Assembly (NCBI RefSeq): GCF_003054705.1
Contig: NZ_QAYX01000025.1
Span: forward strand, 186,001 to 250,000
DNA length: 64,000 bases
Origin: Opitutus sp. ER46
Lineage (GTDB): Bacteria > Verrucomicrobiota > Verrucomicrobiia > Opitutales > Opitutaceae
Direction of reading: 5' to 3'
Shown here: piece after piece, positions 54,064 through 62,625 of the stretch
Position numbering within the stretch: the stretch's first letter is position 1
Layout of the letters: every line of letters begins with the position of its first letter
Position numbers and translations under genes: made by a program
The notes under the pieces: generated by a model
Database searches by the model: none
The model's input: only the letters and a program-made list of their open reading frames with translations
What the model was told of the DNA's origin: nothing

Positions 54064-54131
54064 CGCCCGTCCCGGTTCGCTTCCGGCTACGAGGCGAAGC
54101 GACGGGCGCCCTCTGGGGGGCGCTCTGACTC

Positions 54132-54695
54132 TTACGCCATCACTCCGTCGCTCCCTGGTTCCACGCGCTCGAGCGTGAGGAACGTGTACTGGAAGTGTTC
54201 GTCGCGGCTGAGGCGGCGGTCGAGTTCGCGCCAGGGAAGCTGGCGCCATTCGGGAAAGTAGCGGTCGCCTGGAACCTCCGCGTGAACGAGCGTGACGTGC
54301 AGCCGCATCGGGCGGCGCAGCGCAAGCGTCTCCTTAAAGATCCGCTCGCCGCCGCAGACGAAGATTTCGCCGGGGATTGTCTCGGCAACGGCCAGCGCCT
54401 CGCTCAGCGAGCGGGCGGGAATCGGAAAACTGCAACCCTGCCGGCGGGCTTCAGCGCGCGAGAGTTCGACCGGGTCCGCGACGAGGGGGCGGCTCGTGAG
54501 GACGATCGGCTGGCGCTGATCGCGCGTGGCGTCGGGCCAGGTGTCGAACCCGATGCGTCCCATCACGCAAACCTGCCCCGCCGTGAGCCGTCGGAAATGC
54601 TCGGCATCCTCCGGAATCCGCCACGGCAGCTTTCCGTCACGACCCATGACCCGGTTCTCCGCGCAGGCGACGATGAGGTTGAGGAGTTTCGTCAC
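54132..54695 (-). CDS. folA: Dihydrofolate reductase
   Basis: Reduces dihydrofolate to tetrahydrofolate with NADPH. The domain reads LNLIVACAENRVMGRDGKLPWRIPEDAEHFRRLTAG, VMGRIGFDTWP, PIVLTSR, EIFVCGGERIFKETL and ends QYTFLTLERV. The Asp/Glu after PW(R)IPED is present. GTG 54695 gives 187 residues starting MTKLLNLIV; a GTG at 54710 is also possible. Codons further upstream read through low-complexity repeat and are not family-like. Confidence 0.93.
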   Translation of the reverse strand: MTKLLNLIVACAENRVMGRDGKLPWRIPEDAEHFRRLTAGQVCVMGRIGFDTWPDATRDQRQPIVLTSRPLVADPVELSRAEARRQGCSFPIPARSLSEALAVAETIPGEIFVCGGERIFKETLALRRPMRLHVTLVHAEVPGDRYFPEWRQLPWRELDRRLSRDEHFQYTFLTLERVEPGSDGVMA

Positions 54696-54770
54696 GGTTT
54701 TCGCCAACACGAGAACCGAAGGGCGCGGGGTGAGGGAAGGGAAAAGTGGGGGCCGGGGGGGCCTTGGAAG

Positions 54771-54867
54771 TCTTTCTCTTACTCTTCCTCTTTCTCTTTC
54801 TCTCAATTCGGCCGGTGGGCGTCAGTGTGCGCGCATTGAGCGAAAGTGCAGGAGAAAGAGTAAGAGG
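54771..54867. repeat. Polypyrimidine run with inverted partner
   Basis: CTCTTACTCTTCCTC at 54776-54790 pairs with GAGAAAGAGTAAGAG at 54852-54866 with one mismatch, around a ~61-base loop. The pyrimidine run extends 54771-54804. It lies just upstream of the dihydrofolate reductase gene and downstream of the GIDE-LemA stop. Confidence 0.6.
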
Positions 54868-54879
54868 TGAATGCCGCGC

Positions 54880-56169
54880 TCACTCCACCAACCGCATTTT
54901 CACGCTGGCGCGTTCGAAGCTGGCGGCGGCGAGGAGTGGCTCGGGCTGCATGCGGGCGAGCGCGGCGACCCAGCGGTCGGGAAGGCGCTCGAGCCGCGTG
55001 GCGAACTGGGTGGCGATGTCGTTGTAGTACGTCCGCGCGAGCGCGATGCGCTGCTCCGTCTCCACGAGCGTGCGATGCAGCTGGGCGAAACCCTCCTGGG
55101 CCACGAGCTCGGGATAACGTTCGACCACGGCGCGAATCGTGCCGGCGACGCCCTCGAAGTCCGGCCCCGCCACGCCCGGGCGGGTCGCGGCGAGCTGGGC
55201 CCGCAGCGCGGCGACCGCGGTTTGCGTGGTGGCCTCATGGCTTTGGAGCGCGGACACAACGGCGACGACGCCGGGAATCAGATCGTTGCGCCGCTTCAGC
55301 TGCACATCGATGAGCGACCAGCCCTGGCGCACGCGTTGGCGGAGCTCGACGAGGCTGTTGAACACCATCCAGGTCCAGGTGAGTCCCCACGCGGCGAGGT
55401 AGATCGCGATCGGGACGGGCAACGGCAGCACGCCGCCGTTCTGCAGCAGGAAGCCGGCGACGCCGGCCGCGAGCAGCCCGATGACCCACCAGAACCACGA
55501 CCAGCCCGCCTTGCCGCGCTGCACGCTTTTCTCAGCGCGCACGCTGATGAGGTACATGGCGGCGTCCTTGGCCGCTGCGATCTCCGGCGCAACGACGTCC
55601 TGCCGCTCCCGCGCCTGGCCGACGATGTACAGCGGCCGGTGCAGGGGGATTGCCGTCTCGACGAAGCGGCGGCGGTGCTGTGAGTTCGGCACGGCGCCCT
55701 CCGGGCCCTTGCCGTAGTAGAGGGGATGCCCGAGCCCGACGGTCTCCTCGAAGACCGTCGCGGGCTCGAGCGTCGCCTTCTCCGGGCGGATGAGCACGGC
55801 CCCGGTGTCGTCGCGCAAATAGAAGTCCCGTGTCTCTCCGCCGCTCGCGACCGACCGCCAGCCGCTCTCCGTGCGCGTGCGCGTCTGGGACCGGCCCTTG
55901 CTGTCGGTGTATGTCTCAACCACGGTTCGCGACCAGTGCTCCGAAACGTCGTACGCGTAATGTACGCACGGTTCCTCGCTGAGAAAGCTGCGCAGCGGAG
56001 CCTCGGACTCGGCGGTGCCGGCGAGCTCCACGAGGCCGATGAAGACACCCTGTGTCTTCGAGGTGGGCAGGTCCGCCAGGAGCCGCTGTTGCCGGCGCAG
56101 CCGCAGGCTGAGCCACAGCGCAATCAGGGCAACCAGAGCGGATACGAGGATTGGGGTGAGATCCGACAT
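54880..56169 (-). CDS. GIDE-LemA membrane protein
   Basis: The 429-residue protein has an N-terminal span (LVSALVALIALWLSLRL), then a GIDE-like region (GLVELAGTAESEAPLRSFLSEEPCVHYAYDV, YLRDDTGAVLIRPEKA, residues ~45-200). Two spans lie near 228-275. The C-terminal half is LemA-type: FNSLVELRQRVRQGWSLIDVQLKRRNDLIPGVVAVVSALQSHE and RIALARTYYNDIATQFATRLERLP. GIDE is the domain of the mitochondrial ligase MUL1; no RING is present here. Function unknown. Confidence 0.85.
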   Translation of the reverse strand: MSDLTPILVSALVALIALWLSLRLRRQQRLLADLPTSKTQGVFIGLVELAGTAESEAPLRSFLSEEPCVHYAYDVSEHWSRTVVETYTDSKGRSQTRTRTESGWRSVASGGETRDFYLRDDTGAVLIRPEKATLEPATVFEETVGLGHPLYYGKGPEGAVPNSQHRRRFVETAIPLHRPLYIVGQARERQDVVAPEIAAAKDAAMYLISVRAEKSVQRGKAGWSWFWWVIGLLAAGVAGFLLQNGGVLPLPVPIAIYLAAWGLTWTWMVFNSLVELRQRVRQGWSLIDVQLKRRNDLIPGVVAVVSALQSHEATTQTAVAALRAQLAATRPGVAGPDFEGVAGTIRAVVERYPELVAQEGFAQLHRTLVETEQRIALARTYYNDIATQFATRLERLPDRWVAALARMQPEPLLAAASFERASVKMRLVE

Positions 56170-56179
56170 GGGGAAAAAA

Positions 56180-56259
56180 GGCTGAAGGACTGAAGGGCTG
56201 AAAGGCTGAAGGATGCGAAGGCTGAAGGACTGAACGCTGAAGGCTGAAGCTGGAAGGAT
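56180..56259 (-). repeat. GGCTGAA short-period array upstream of the GIDE-LemA gene
   Basis: About eleven 7-9 bp units (GGCTGAA, GGACTGAA, GGGCTGAA, AGGCTGAA, GGATGCGAA and variants) run from 56180 to 56259. Read on the minus strand, it is a TTCAGCC array ending TTCAGCC, TTTTTTCCCC, then the start codon at 56169, the same layout as at 25541-25575. Confidence 0.8.
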
Positions 56260-56333
56260 GAGAGCGGAAGAGCGAAGGCGTGGTGCGTTCAGGACATCCT
56301 ATCCGCGATTCGCGGAGCCCTTGGTGCCTTGCC

Positions 56334-56368
56334 GCCTAAAGCCTACCGCTTACCGCCTACAGCCGACT
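56334..56368 (+). repeat. GCCTACC heptamer array upstream of ald
   Basis: Five heptamers in tandem: GCCTAAA, GCCTACC, GCTTACC, GCCTACA, GCCGACT. It lies 68 bases upstream of the alanine dehydrogenase ATG, on the sense strand in the same pyrimidine-rich orientation as the arrays before thrC and the flavin oxidoreductase gene. Confidence 0.65.
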
Positions 56369-56436
56369 TCACCCTTCGCCCTCAGGGTCAGCCGCTTGCG
56401 TCTTGTGAAACGGCAAATGCTGGGCATCGTCAGCGC

Positions 56437-57525
56437 ATGACAATCGGTGTCCCCAAAGAGATTAAAATCGGCGAGACGCGTGTCTCGATGACCCCCAGCC
56501 TGTGCCGCCGCTGCGTGATGCTCGGCGCCAAAGTCCTCCTCGAAAAGGGGGCCGGCCTCACCGCCGGATTCACGGATGCGGAGTACCGCGAGGCTGGAGC
56601 CACGATCGTCGGCGATACGGCGCGCGTGTGGCGCTCCGCCGATCTGATCCTCAAGGTGAAGGAGCCCCTCGAGGCCGAGTTTGAGCTGATGCAGGAAGGG
56701 CAGACGCTCTTCACGTACCTGCACCTCGCGGCCGGTCCGGAGCTCGCGCAGCAATTGTTGAAGAAGCGCATCCTCGGCATCGCCTACGAGACGGTTGAAG
56801 GCCTCGACGGCAGCTTCCCGCTGCTGAAGCCGATGTCCCAGATCGCCGGCCGGCTCTCGATCCAGATCGGCGCGTATTTCCTGCAGTCGCAGCATGGCGG
56901 CTCGGGCGTGCTGCTCGGCGGCGTGCCCGGCACGATGCCCGGCCAGGTGGTGGTGCTCGGCGCCGGCAACTCCGGTGCTCACGCCGTGCAGATGGCGGTG
57001 GGTATGGGCGCGCGGGTGACGGTGCTCGATCTGGACTCGCGGAAACTCGAGGCGATGGACACCGAGTACCGCGGGCGCGTCGTGACGCTTCTGGCGAATC
57101 CCTCGAACGTGGAACAGGAGGTCGCGCGGGCCGACCTCGTGATTGGCGCGGTGCTCATCCCGGCGGCGAAGGCGCCGACGGTTGTGACCAAGAAGATGGT
57201 CGCGACCATGCGCCCCGGGAGCGTCATCGTGGACATTGCGATCGACCAGGGCGGCTGCATCGAGGGGATCGAGCCCACCTCGCACGAGCAGCCGGTGTAC
57301 GCGGAGCGGGGCGTGATTCACTACGCGGTGCCGAACATGCCCGCGCTGGTGGGCCGCACCTCGACGCTCGCGCTGACGCAGGCGACGGAGCCGTTCGTGA
57401 CCACGCTGGTGCGCAAGGGCGTGGAGATCGCGCTCGACGAGAACAAGGGCCTCGCACTCGGCGTGAATACGCGCGACGGCAAGATCACCAACGCCGCCGT
57501 GGCCAAGGCGCTCGGCGCGGCTTAA
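56437..57525 (+). CDS. ald: Alanine dehydrogenase
   Basis: Interconverts L-alanine and pyruvate plus ammonia using NAD. The 362-residue protein starts MTIGVPKEIKIGETRVSMTP with the substrate residues; LKVKEP and YLHLAAGPELAQQLL are conserved. MPGQVVVLGAGNSGAHAVQMAVGMGARVTVLD is the Rossmann loop near residue 167. HYAVPNMPALVGRTSTLAL is the C-terminal signature. ATG 56437 fits the family; the frame upstream runs into the heptamer array. Confidence 0.95.
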   Translation: MTIGVPKEIKIGETRVSMTPSLCRRCVMLGAKVLLEKGAGLTAGFTDAEYREAGATIVGDTARVWRSADLILKVKEPLEAEFELMQEGQTLFTYLHLAAGPELAQQLLKKRILGIAYETVEGLDGSFPLLKPMSQIAGRLSIQIGAYFLQSQHGGSGVLLGGVPGTMPGQVVVLGAGNSGAHAVQMAVGMGARVTVLDLDSRKLEAMDTEYRGRVVTLLANPSNVEQEVARADLVIGAVLIPAAKAPTVVTKKMVATMRPGSVIVDIAIDQGGCIEGIEPTSHEQPVYAERGVIHYAVPNMPALVGRTSTLALTQATEPFVTTLVRKGVEIALDENKGLALGVNTRDGKITNAAVAKALGAA

Positions 57526-57555
57526 CTCTCGTTTTTGCCGGCGCAAAAACGAGAG
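57526..57555. terminator. 13-bp hairpin right after ald
   Basis: CTCTCGTTTTTGC and GCAAAAACGAGAG pair perfectly with a CGGC loop, starting directly after the stop codon. T5 in one arm and A5 in the other suit termination in either direction. Confidence 0.7.
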
Positions 57556-57604
57556 AAGGGGCCGGGCAGAGAGTTGGCGGATCCGAGCCCCCTGAGGCAC
57601 GAAA

Positions 57605-57631
57605 AAGCGCGGGCCAAAGGGGCCCGCGCTT
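57605..57631. terminator. GC-rich hairpin between ald and ppi
   Basis: AAGCGCGGGCC and GGCCCGCGCTT form a perfect 11-bp stem with an AAAGG loop; A6 precedes it. It would act on the minus-strand transcript of the cyclophilin gene. Confidence 0.6.
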
Positions 57632-57659
57632 GAAAGAGGGTCGCTCTCTTCCGCCCGTT

Positions 57660-57691
57660 CTTTCGTTTTTGCCCGCGGGCAAAAACGAAAG
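57660..57691. terminator. Perfect 32-bp palindrome before the ppi stop
   Basis: CTTTCGTTTTTGCCCG is followed immediately by CGGGCAAAAACGAAAG, a perfect palindrome with no spacer. The core TCGTTTTTGCC is shared with the hairpin at 57526. It lies 15 bases from the end of the convergent cyclophilin gene. Confidence 0.7.
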
Positions 57692-57706
57692 GGCAACGAC
57701 GAAAGC

Positions 57707-58237
57707 TTAGGCCGGGATCGGGATGATCTTCACGCTCTCGACCTCGACGCGGTCGATCGGGGTGCTCTTCTCGCCGCCGCCGCCGGACTTGGTCGGGACG
57801 TTGGCGATCTGCTCGAGAACTTCGTCACCGGAGATCAGCTTGCCGAAGGCGGTGTACTGGCGGTCGAGGAAGCGGGCGTCGCCGTGGCAGATGAAGAACT
57901 GGCAGCCGGCGGAATCCGGATGCGCGGCGCGGGCGGCGGAGATGACGCCGCGGACGTGCGGACGGTCACTGAACTCGGCCTTCACCTTGTAGCCCGGATC
58001 GCCGGTGCCGGGGATGCCGTGGGCGTCGGGCTTGGTGTTGGGGCAGCCGCCCTGGATCATGAAGCCCTTGATGATGCGGTGAAACGCGGTGCGGTCGTAG
58101 AACCCCTGGCGGGCGAGCTTCTTGAAATTCTCGACGTGCTTGGGGGCGACTTCGGGCCAGAAGCCGATGGTCATCTCACCATACGAGGTCTTGATGACGG
58201 CGACTTCCTGGGTGGCGGGAGTGGATGGGTTGCTCAT
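57707..58237 (-). CDS. Cyclophilin-type peptidyl-prolyl isomerase
   Basis: The 176-residue protein has no signal peptide, so it is cytoplasmic. VIKTSYGEMTIGFWPEVAPKHVENFKKLARQGFYDRTAFHRIIKGFMIQGG carries the catalytic Arg in FHRIIKGFMIQ. RGVISAARAAHPDSAGCQFFICHGDARFLDRQYTAFGKLISG completes the cyclophilin core (sequence split over residues 17-68 and 96-137). Catalyses cis-trans isomerisation of prolyl bonds. Confidence 0.95.
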   Translation of the reverse strand: MSNPSTPATQEVAVIKTSYGEMTIGFWPEVAPKHVENFKKLARQGFYDRTAFHRIIKGFMIQGGCPNTKPDAHGIPGTGDPGYKVKAEFSDRPHVRGVISAARAAHPDSAGCQFFICHGDARFLDRQYTAFGKLISGDEVLEQIANVPTKSGGGGEKSTPIDRVEVESVKIIPIPA

Positions 58238-58377
58238 TCGAAACGCCCAGAAAGTGGCGGCGCCCGAGGGGCGGCAAGCGCCAAAATACCGGCCTTCCTT
58301 GGCGGGGCGGACCGGACAATCTCCGAGCTAGACTCCACGCCCTTGACTCGAAACGCTGTCCGACCTCCTTCGCTCCC

Positions 58378-58938
58378 ATGACCTTCGACGAGTCGCTTGC
58401 AGAGTCCGTCCGAACCTTCCAGGCGCTGGCCACGATCCGTCCCGCGATCGATCGCGCCAACGAACTGATCCTCGCGACGCTGCGGCGGGGCGGAAAGCTG
58501 CTGATTTGTGGCAACGGCGGCAGCGCGGCGGAGGCGGCCCACTTCGCCACGGAGCTGGTCGGCCGCTATGCGAAGACGCGGCGCTCGCTGCCGGCGATCG
58601 CGCTGTCGTCAGACGGCTCGCTGCTGTCCTGCATCGGCAACGATTTCGGCTACGACGAGGTGTTCTCGCGTCAGATCGCCGGGCTCGCGCAGCTGGGCGA
58701 CCTGGTTGTGGTGCTCACCTCGAGCGGCAACTCGGGCAACATCGTCGCCGCGCTGCACGAGGCGAAGCAGCGCGGGCTCGAGAGCATCGCGTTCCTTGGT
58801 CGCGGGGGCGGCAAGGCGAAGGGGCTGGCGACGTGCGACCTCATCATGCCAGGCCAGCGGGGAGCGTCGGCGCAGGAAGCGCACCTGTTCCTCATCCATC
58901 ATTTCTGCGAGCAGATCGACGCCGCGTTTCCGGCCTGA
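58378..58938 (+). CDS. gmhA: Sedoheptulose-7-phosphate isomerase (GmhA-like SIS protein)
   Basis: The 186-residue protein has one SIS domain: LLICGNGGSAAEAAHFATELVGRY near residue 41, LVVVLTSSGNSGNIVAALHEAKQRG near 110, and AQEAHLFLIHHFCEQID with the active-site His near 165. Length and GNGGSAAEA/TSSGNS motifs fit GmhA, which makes D-glycero-manno-heptose 7-phosphate for LPS heptose. Other SIS sugar isomerases cannot be excluded. Confidence 0.9.
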   Translation: MTFDESLAESVRTFQALATIRPAIDRANELILATLRRGGKLLICGNGGSAAEAAHFATELVGRYAKTRRSLPAIALSSDGSLLSCIGNDFGYDEVFSRQIAGLAQLGDLVVVLTSSGNSGNIVAALHEAKQRGLESIAFLGRGGGKAKGLATCDLIMPGQRGASAQEAHLFLIHHFCEQIDAAFPA

Positions 58939-58974
58939 GCGGGCGCGTTGATCCGCGCGGCAGATCCATCGCCC

Positions 58975-60060
58975 ATGCGCCTCCGCCGGCTGAGCCTGCA
59001 CCACTTCCGCAACGTGGGCTTTGCGGCGCTCGATCTGGCCGGGCGGCAGCAGTGCTTCGTCGGCGCCAACGGCCAGGGGAAAACGAACCTCCTGGAGGCG
59101 ATCGGCTACCTGACGGCGCTGCGGTCGTTTCGGGCGACGGACAACAAGGTGCTGATCGCGCACGGCCAGACCGGCGCGGCGATTGCCTGCGTCGTGGACC
59201 ACGAGCGGCTCGGCGACACGCACGTGACGATCAAGCTTCGCGCCGACGGGAAGGAAGTGTGGTGCGACCAGACGCGGATCACGCGGCTGGCAGATTACCT
59301 CGGGCGGTTCCCAACGGTGGTGTTTTCTTCGCAGGACATCCTGCTGATCCGCGGCGCGCCGACGCTGCGGCGGCGCTGGCTGGACCTCACGCTGGCGGCG
59401 ATGGACGCTGACTACCTGCGGGCGCTGACCGGCTACATGCGGGCGCTGGCGGAGCGCAATGCCCTGCTCAAAAGCGGGCGCGTCGTGGATGCGGAGCTTG
59501 CGGCGTTCGAGCAGGCGCTGGCGCCGGCGGCCGTTGAGTTGATCGCGCGGCGGCAGGCGGGGGTGGAGGAGCTGAACCGCTCGATGCAGGCGGCGTATGC
59601 GGGACTTTGCGACGCCGTTGAGCCGGCGGGCATGACGTACCAGCCGAGCTTTGCGGAACCATCGGTGGAGGCGTTTCTGGCGCGACTGGAGTCGGGCCGC
59701 GCGCGGGATGCGCAATTCCGGTCGACGCTGGTCGGACCGCACCGTGACGACGTTGGGTTCACGGTGAAAGGCACCGCGGCGAAGGACTTCGCGTCGGAAG
59801 GCCAGCAACGCTCGCTGGTGCTGGCGCTGCGGCTGGCGCAGTCCGCGTGGTTTCAGGCGCGGAGCGGCGTGGTGCCGGTGCTGCTGGCGGACGACGTGCT
59901 CGGCGAACTGGACCCGCAACGCCGTCGCCGTTTCTGGGCTGCGATCCCGGAGACCGCGCAAGTGATCGCGACCGGCACGCACCTCCCGGATGCAGAACTT
60001 GGCACGTGGCAGGTCTTCGACGTGAAAGCCGGGGACGTGACCGCGGCTGTCGCCGGGTGA
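58975..60060 (+). CDS. recF: DNA recombination/repair protein RecF
   Basis: SMC-like ATPase that loads RecA at gapped DNA. The 361-residue protein starts [21 protein letters not shown], has Walker A in [19 protein letters not shown] near residue 33, [23 protein letters not shown] near 115, the signature [18 protein letters not shown] near 265 and Walker B in [20 protein letters not shown] near 300. It lies apart from dnaA and gyrB, at least within this window. Confidence 0.96.
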   Translation: MRLRRLSLHHFRNVGFAALDLAGRQQCFVGANGQGKTNLLEAIGYLTALRSFRATDNKVLIAHGQTGAAIACVVDHERLGDTHVTIKLRADGKEVWCDQTRITRLADYLGRFPTVVFSSQDILLIRGAPTLRRRWLDLTLAAMDADYLRALTGYMRALAERNALLKSGRVVDAELAAFEQALAPAAVELIARRQAGVEELNRSMQAAYAGLCDAVEPAGMTYQPSFAEPSVEAFLARLESGRARDAQFRSTLVGPHRDDVGFTVKGTAAKDFASEGQQRSLVLALRLAQSAWFQARSGVVPVLLADDVLGELDPQRRRRFWAAIPETAQVIATGTHLPDAELGTWQVFDVKAGDVTAAVAG

Positions 60061-60184
60061 GATTGGAAAAAAGTGAGAGTGGGAGTGGGCGGCGCCAGCG
60101 CCGCGCGAAGTTGGGTGAGATGCGTGAGTCTGCAGAAACAGAGCTGACGGAGGTAGGAGAACAGCGAAGGCACCCAGACATGTG

Positions 60185-60245
60185 ACCGCGAAAGACGCGA
60201 ACGGGCGCGAAAATCGGGGGCGAGCGGGATTGCACCGCGCAAGCG
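60185..60245 (+). repeat. 61-nt direct repeat, left copy
   Basis: ACCGCGAAAGACGCGAACGG and the following GCGCGAAAATC...GGATTGCA region recur at 62830-62890 in the same orientation with about seven mismatches. The two copies bracket higBA and two secreted/unknown genes. Confidence 0.85.
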
Positions 60246-60360
60246 GAGTACCGGGCGCTTGGAACTGCGCGACGAAGGCTCGGAGTGGGCCACGCCACGC
60301 GTTATCTGCGGTTCGGATAATCCGCTTGACGGATCCTCTGCCTGGGACACGTTCCGGCGT

Positions 60361-60642
60361 GTGATCAAAAGCTTTGGGAGCGATGAGACCGCCAAGCTTT
60401 GGAACGGGGTGCGCTCACGTCGTTTGCCCTCGAATATCCAGCAGCGGGCACTCACGAAGCTTCAATTGATCAATGCCGCCGTCGAACTCGAGTTCCTTAA
60501 AATGCCGCCTGGAAATCGCCTCGAGTCGCTGAGTGGAACACGCAAAGGACAATACAGCATCCGCATTAACGACCAGTGGAGAATCTGCTTCCGGTGGACT
60601 GGCACTGATGCCGAACACGTTGAAATCATAGACTATCATTGA
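60361..60642 (+). CDS. higB: HigB/RelE-type toxin
   Basis: mRNA-interferase toxin of a type II pair. From GTG 60361 the product has 93 residues, the usual HigB length: [84 protein letters not shown] is the family core. The open frame upstream to 60259 is not family-like and starts within the repeat region. Three bases separate it from higA. Confidence 0.93.
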   Translation: MIKSFGSDETAKLWNGVRSRRLPSNIQQRALTKLQLINAAVELEFLKMPPGNRLESLSGTRKGQYSIRINDQWRICFRWTGTDAEHVEIIDYH

Positions 60643-60645
60643 CTC

Positions 60646-60945
60646 ATGCCTGCGAAACTCACCATGGCCCATCCGGGCACGATCCTGCGGGACGAGTTCT
60701 TCGTGCCGCTTGGCATCACACAACTTGCCGCTGCGAAGGCGACCGGGATCCCGCAGAGCAGGCTCAGCGACATTCTGGCGGGTCGGCGCTCGATTTCGGC
60801 TGATACGGCTGCCCGACTTGGGCGCTTCTTTCAGGTCGATCCTCGAAACTGGCTCAACCTCCAGGTCTCCTATGACCTTTGGCTGGCCGAGCGGAAGCAC
60901 GCTCGTGCCCTCGCGCGCGTGCATCCCTTGAAGCTGGTCGCGTGA
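60646..60945 (+). CDS. higA: HigA antitoxin
   Basis: The 99-residue HTH protein neutralises HigB and probably represses the pair. HPGTILRDEFFVPLGITQLAAAKATGIPQSRLSDILAGRRSISADTAARLGRFFQVDPRNWLNLQVSYDLWLA is the HigA/VapI pattern, with the HTH near residues 26-48. The toxin-first order is characteristic of HigBA. Confidence 0.95.
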   Translation: MPAKLTMAHPGTILRDEFFVPLGITQLAAAKATGIPQSRLSDILAGRRSISADTAARLGRFFQVDPRNWLNLQVSYDLWLAERKHARALARVHPLKLVA

Positions 60946-60970
60946 CGCGCTGGCGCGCCAGTGCTGAGAT

Positions 60971-61351
60971 TCAGTCGGTGGCCGGGGCGCGCCAGGGGTC
61001 CACGCGGAGGAAGTCGCTGCGAGCGACTTCATAGCTGCGCGAGACTTTGAGGAGAAGAAGACTCGCAGCCCCCCGGGCCCGCAGGAGCACCGGCTGAGGC
61101 GCCAGCGCCGGGTCGAATGTGCGGAAGCGTATGCCCATCCCGACGTCGGTCACCTTTGCCACCCCCGCGACGCGAAAGGCGGCCCGGAGCTTGATCGTGA
61201 TCTCTTCGAACCCGCGCTGGGCTTTGTTCACGCGAAAGAGCGCCTGAAATTTGTCCGACGACAGCTCGGCGTATGTCCCCCTGAGCGGAAGCTCGAAGAC
61301 GATCGACGCGGCATCCTCTGCGAAAACCCTGACGTCGCTCACATCCACCAA
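60971..61351 (-). CDS. Protein of unknown function overlapping the PDZ-like gene
   Basis: The 126-residue product (MVDVSDVRVFAEDAASIVFE, KFQALFRVNKAQRGFEEITIKLRAAFRVAGVAKVTDVGMGIRFRTFDPAL) has no signal peptide and reads as a small mixed alpha/beta domain. No family recognised. Its start overlaps the upstream gene's stop region by 13 bases, so the two are probably co-translated. Confidence 0.6.
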   Translation of the reverse strand: MVDVSDVRVFAEDAASIVFELPLRGTYAELSSDKFQALFRVNKAQRGFEEITIKLRAAFRVAGVAKVTDVGMGIRFRTFDPALAPQPVLLRARGAASLLLLKVSRSYEVARSDFLRVDPWRAPATD

Positions 61352-62625
61352 GCTCGACCGCCCGGCAGCTCACCGAGGATCGCCTCGGCGCTGCGCGACT
61401 CATCGCGCCAACGCTGGAGGTGAGCCGATTTCGGCCGCTTGCCGTCGACACCGACGAGTACCGTCCGCTGTGCGGGAGGCTGGGAGGGATCCACGCGCAC
61501 CGTCGTCTCGAGTTCGTCGCCAAACGCCCGTGCCGCTTCCGTGTACGCCCAGCGGTCCTCGTCCATTCCGACCTTCCCGAGCGCATCCGAGAAGAGCGCG
61601 CGCTGCGCATCGTCGGCGCGCGGCAGCTTGAGAAACGACTCCGATGGCGCGGCGGCAGTCTCTGCCGCCTGCTTGCCGAGGATGGCAATATCCTCCGCCT
61701 GCCCGGACAACGGTTCGAACGGCCACCGACCGGAAACCCTGCCGACCTGCGTGAGCCAGAACACCAGCTCCGCCTCGAAGCGGCTGCGCACCTCCTCGTC
61801 GGACAAGGTCGCGTCCTGCTTCGCCTTCTTTGCGGGACGGCACGACGCCTTTTCGAGCGCACCCGAGGGCGAGGTCAAAAACAGGCTGTGTCCCAGCGCA
61901 GGCGACTTTTGCTCTCGGATGATTTCCGTTCGCCCTCGCTGTTGCGTGACCCAGATCCGGTGCGTCGCCGAAGGCTGAACGATGCGCCACTCGTAACCGA
62001 GCACCGGCGCGAGGTAGCGCGGTTGCACGCCAAAAAAGGTTTCCGCCCGCAGCACCGACCAGATGCCGTTATCCAGGACATCCCGGGCGCGGTCTGAAAG
62101 TGGCCCGGGTTCCTTTACCTCCGCCGGGACGCGACCCTCCGGAGCCGTCCACGTCTTGCTGCCCCAGTGCGGAGCCGGCGATGGAATGGTCATGGTGACA
62201 ACTCGCCGGTCCTTCGATCCCGGTGCATGGACCCCGAAAGACCAAGTGACGTTCGTCTTTCCGGCGGCGAGCGCCGCCCACTTTCGGTCCTGCGTCTTCG
62301 CCAGTCCGATCAGGGCAAAAATAGAGCGACGCTTGCCGTCCACCTTGGTGATCAATTCGCTCGGGCGCAGGCCAGCCTTTGAGGCCGCGGTGTTCGGAAA
62401 GACCTCCGCGATCATGGCGTACGACGTACCGGGAATCGCCAGCTGACCCGTGACCCGAAAGCCAAACTCTTCGAAGCGGTCCGCCTTCACGTTGAAGGCT
62501 GCCAGGGTGGTTACGTCCTCGATCTCGTCACCCGGCGTGGGCTCCGCCGCGGAACCGTGCCAGCCTGCGGCAACCAATGCGAAAAGGACCAACCCGACGC
62601 GAACCGGTTTCGATGTGCCCCACAT
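61339..62625 (-). CDS. Secreted PDZ-like domain protein of unknown function
   Basis: From ATG 62625 the 428-residue product has a signal peptide (VRVGLVLFALVAAGWHGSAAE). A PDZ-like segment follows: FGFRVTGQLAIPGTSYAMIAEVFPNTAASKAGLRPSELITKVDGKRRSI, near residues 52-102. No protease domain follows; the rest (WRIVQPSATHRIWVTQQRGR, EAELVFWLTQVGRVSG, then a charged tail) is unrecognised. It may be a surface or periplasmic scaffold. It lies between the 61-nt direct repeats, with the overlapping unknown gene downstream. Confidence 0.7.
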   Translation of the reverse strand: MWGTSKPVRVGLVLFALVAAGWHGSAAEPTPGDEIEDVTTLAAFNVKADRFEEFGFRVTGQLAIPGTSYAMIAEVFPNTAASKAGLRPSELITKVDGKRRSIFALIGLAKTQDRKWAALAAGKTNVTWSFGVHAPGSKDRRVVTMTIPSPAPHWGSKTWTAPEGRVPAEVKEPGPLSDRARDVLDNGIWSVLRAETFFGVQPRYLAPVLGYEWRIVQPSATHRIWVTQQRGRTEIIREQKSPALGHSLFLTSPSGALEKASCRPAKKAKQDATLSDEEVRSRFEAELVFWLTQVGRVSGRWPFEPLSGQAEDIAILGKQAAETAAAPSESFLKLPRADDAQRALFSDALGKVGMDEDRWAYTEAARAFGDELETTVRVDPSQPPAQRTVLVGVDGKRPKSAHLQRWRDESRSAEAILGELPGGRAWWM

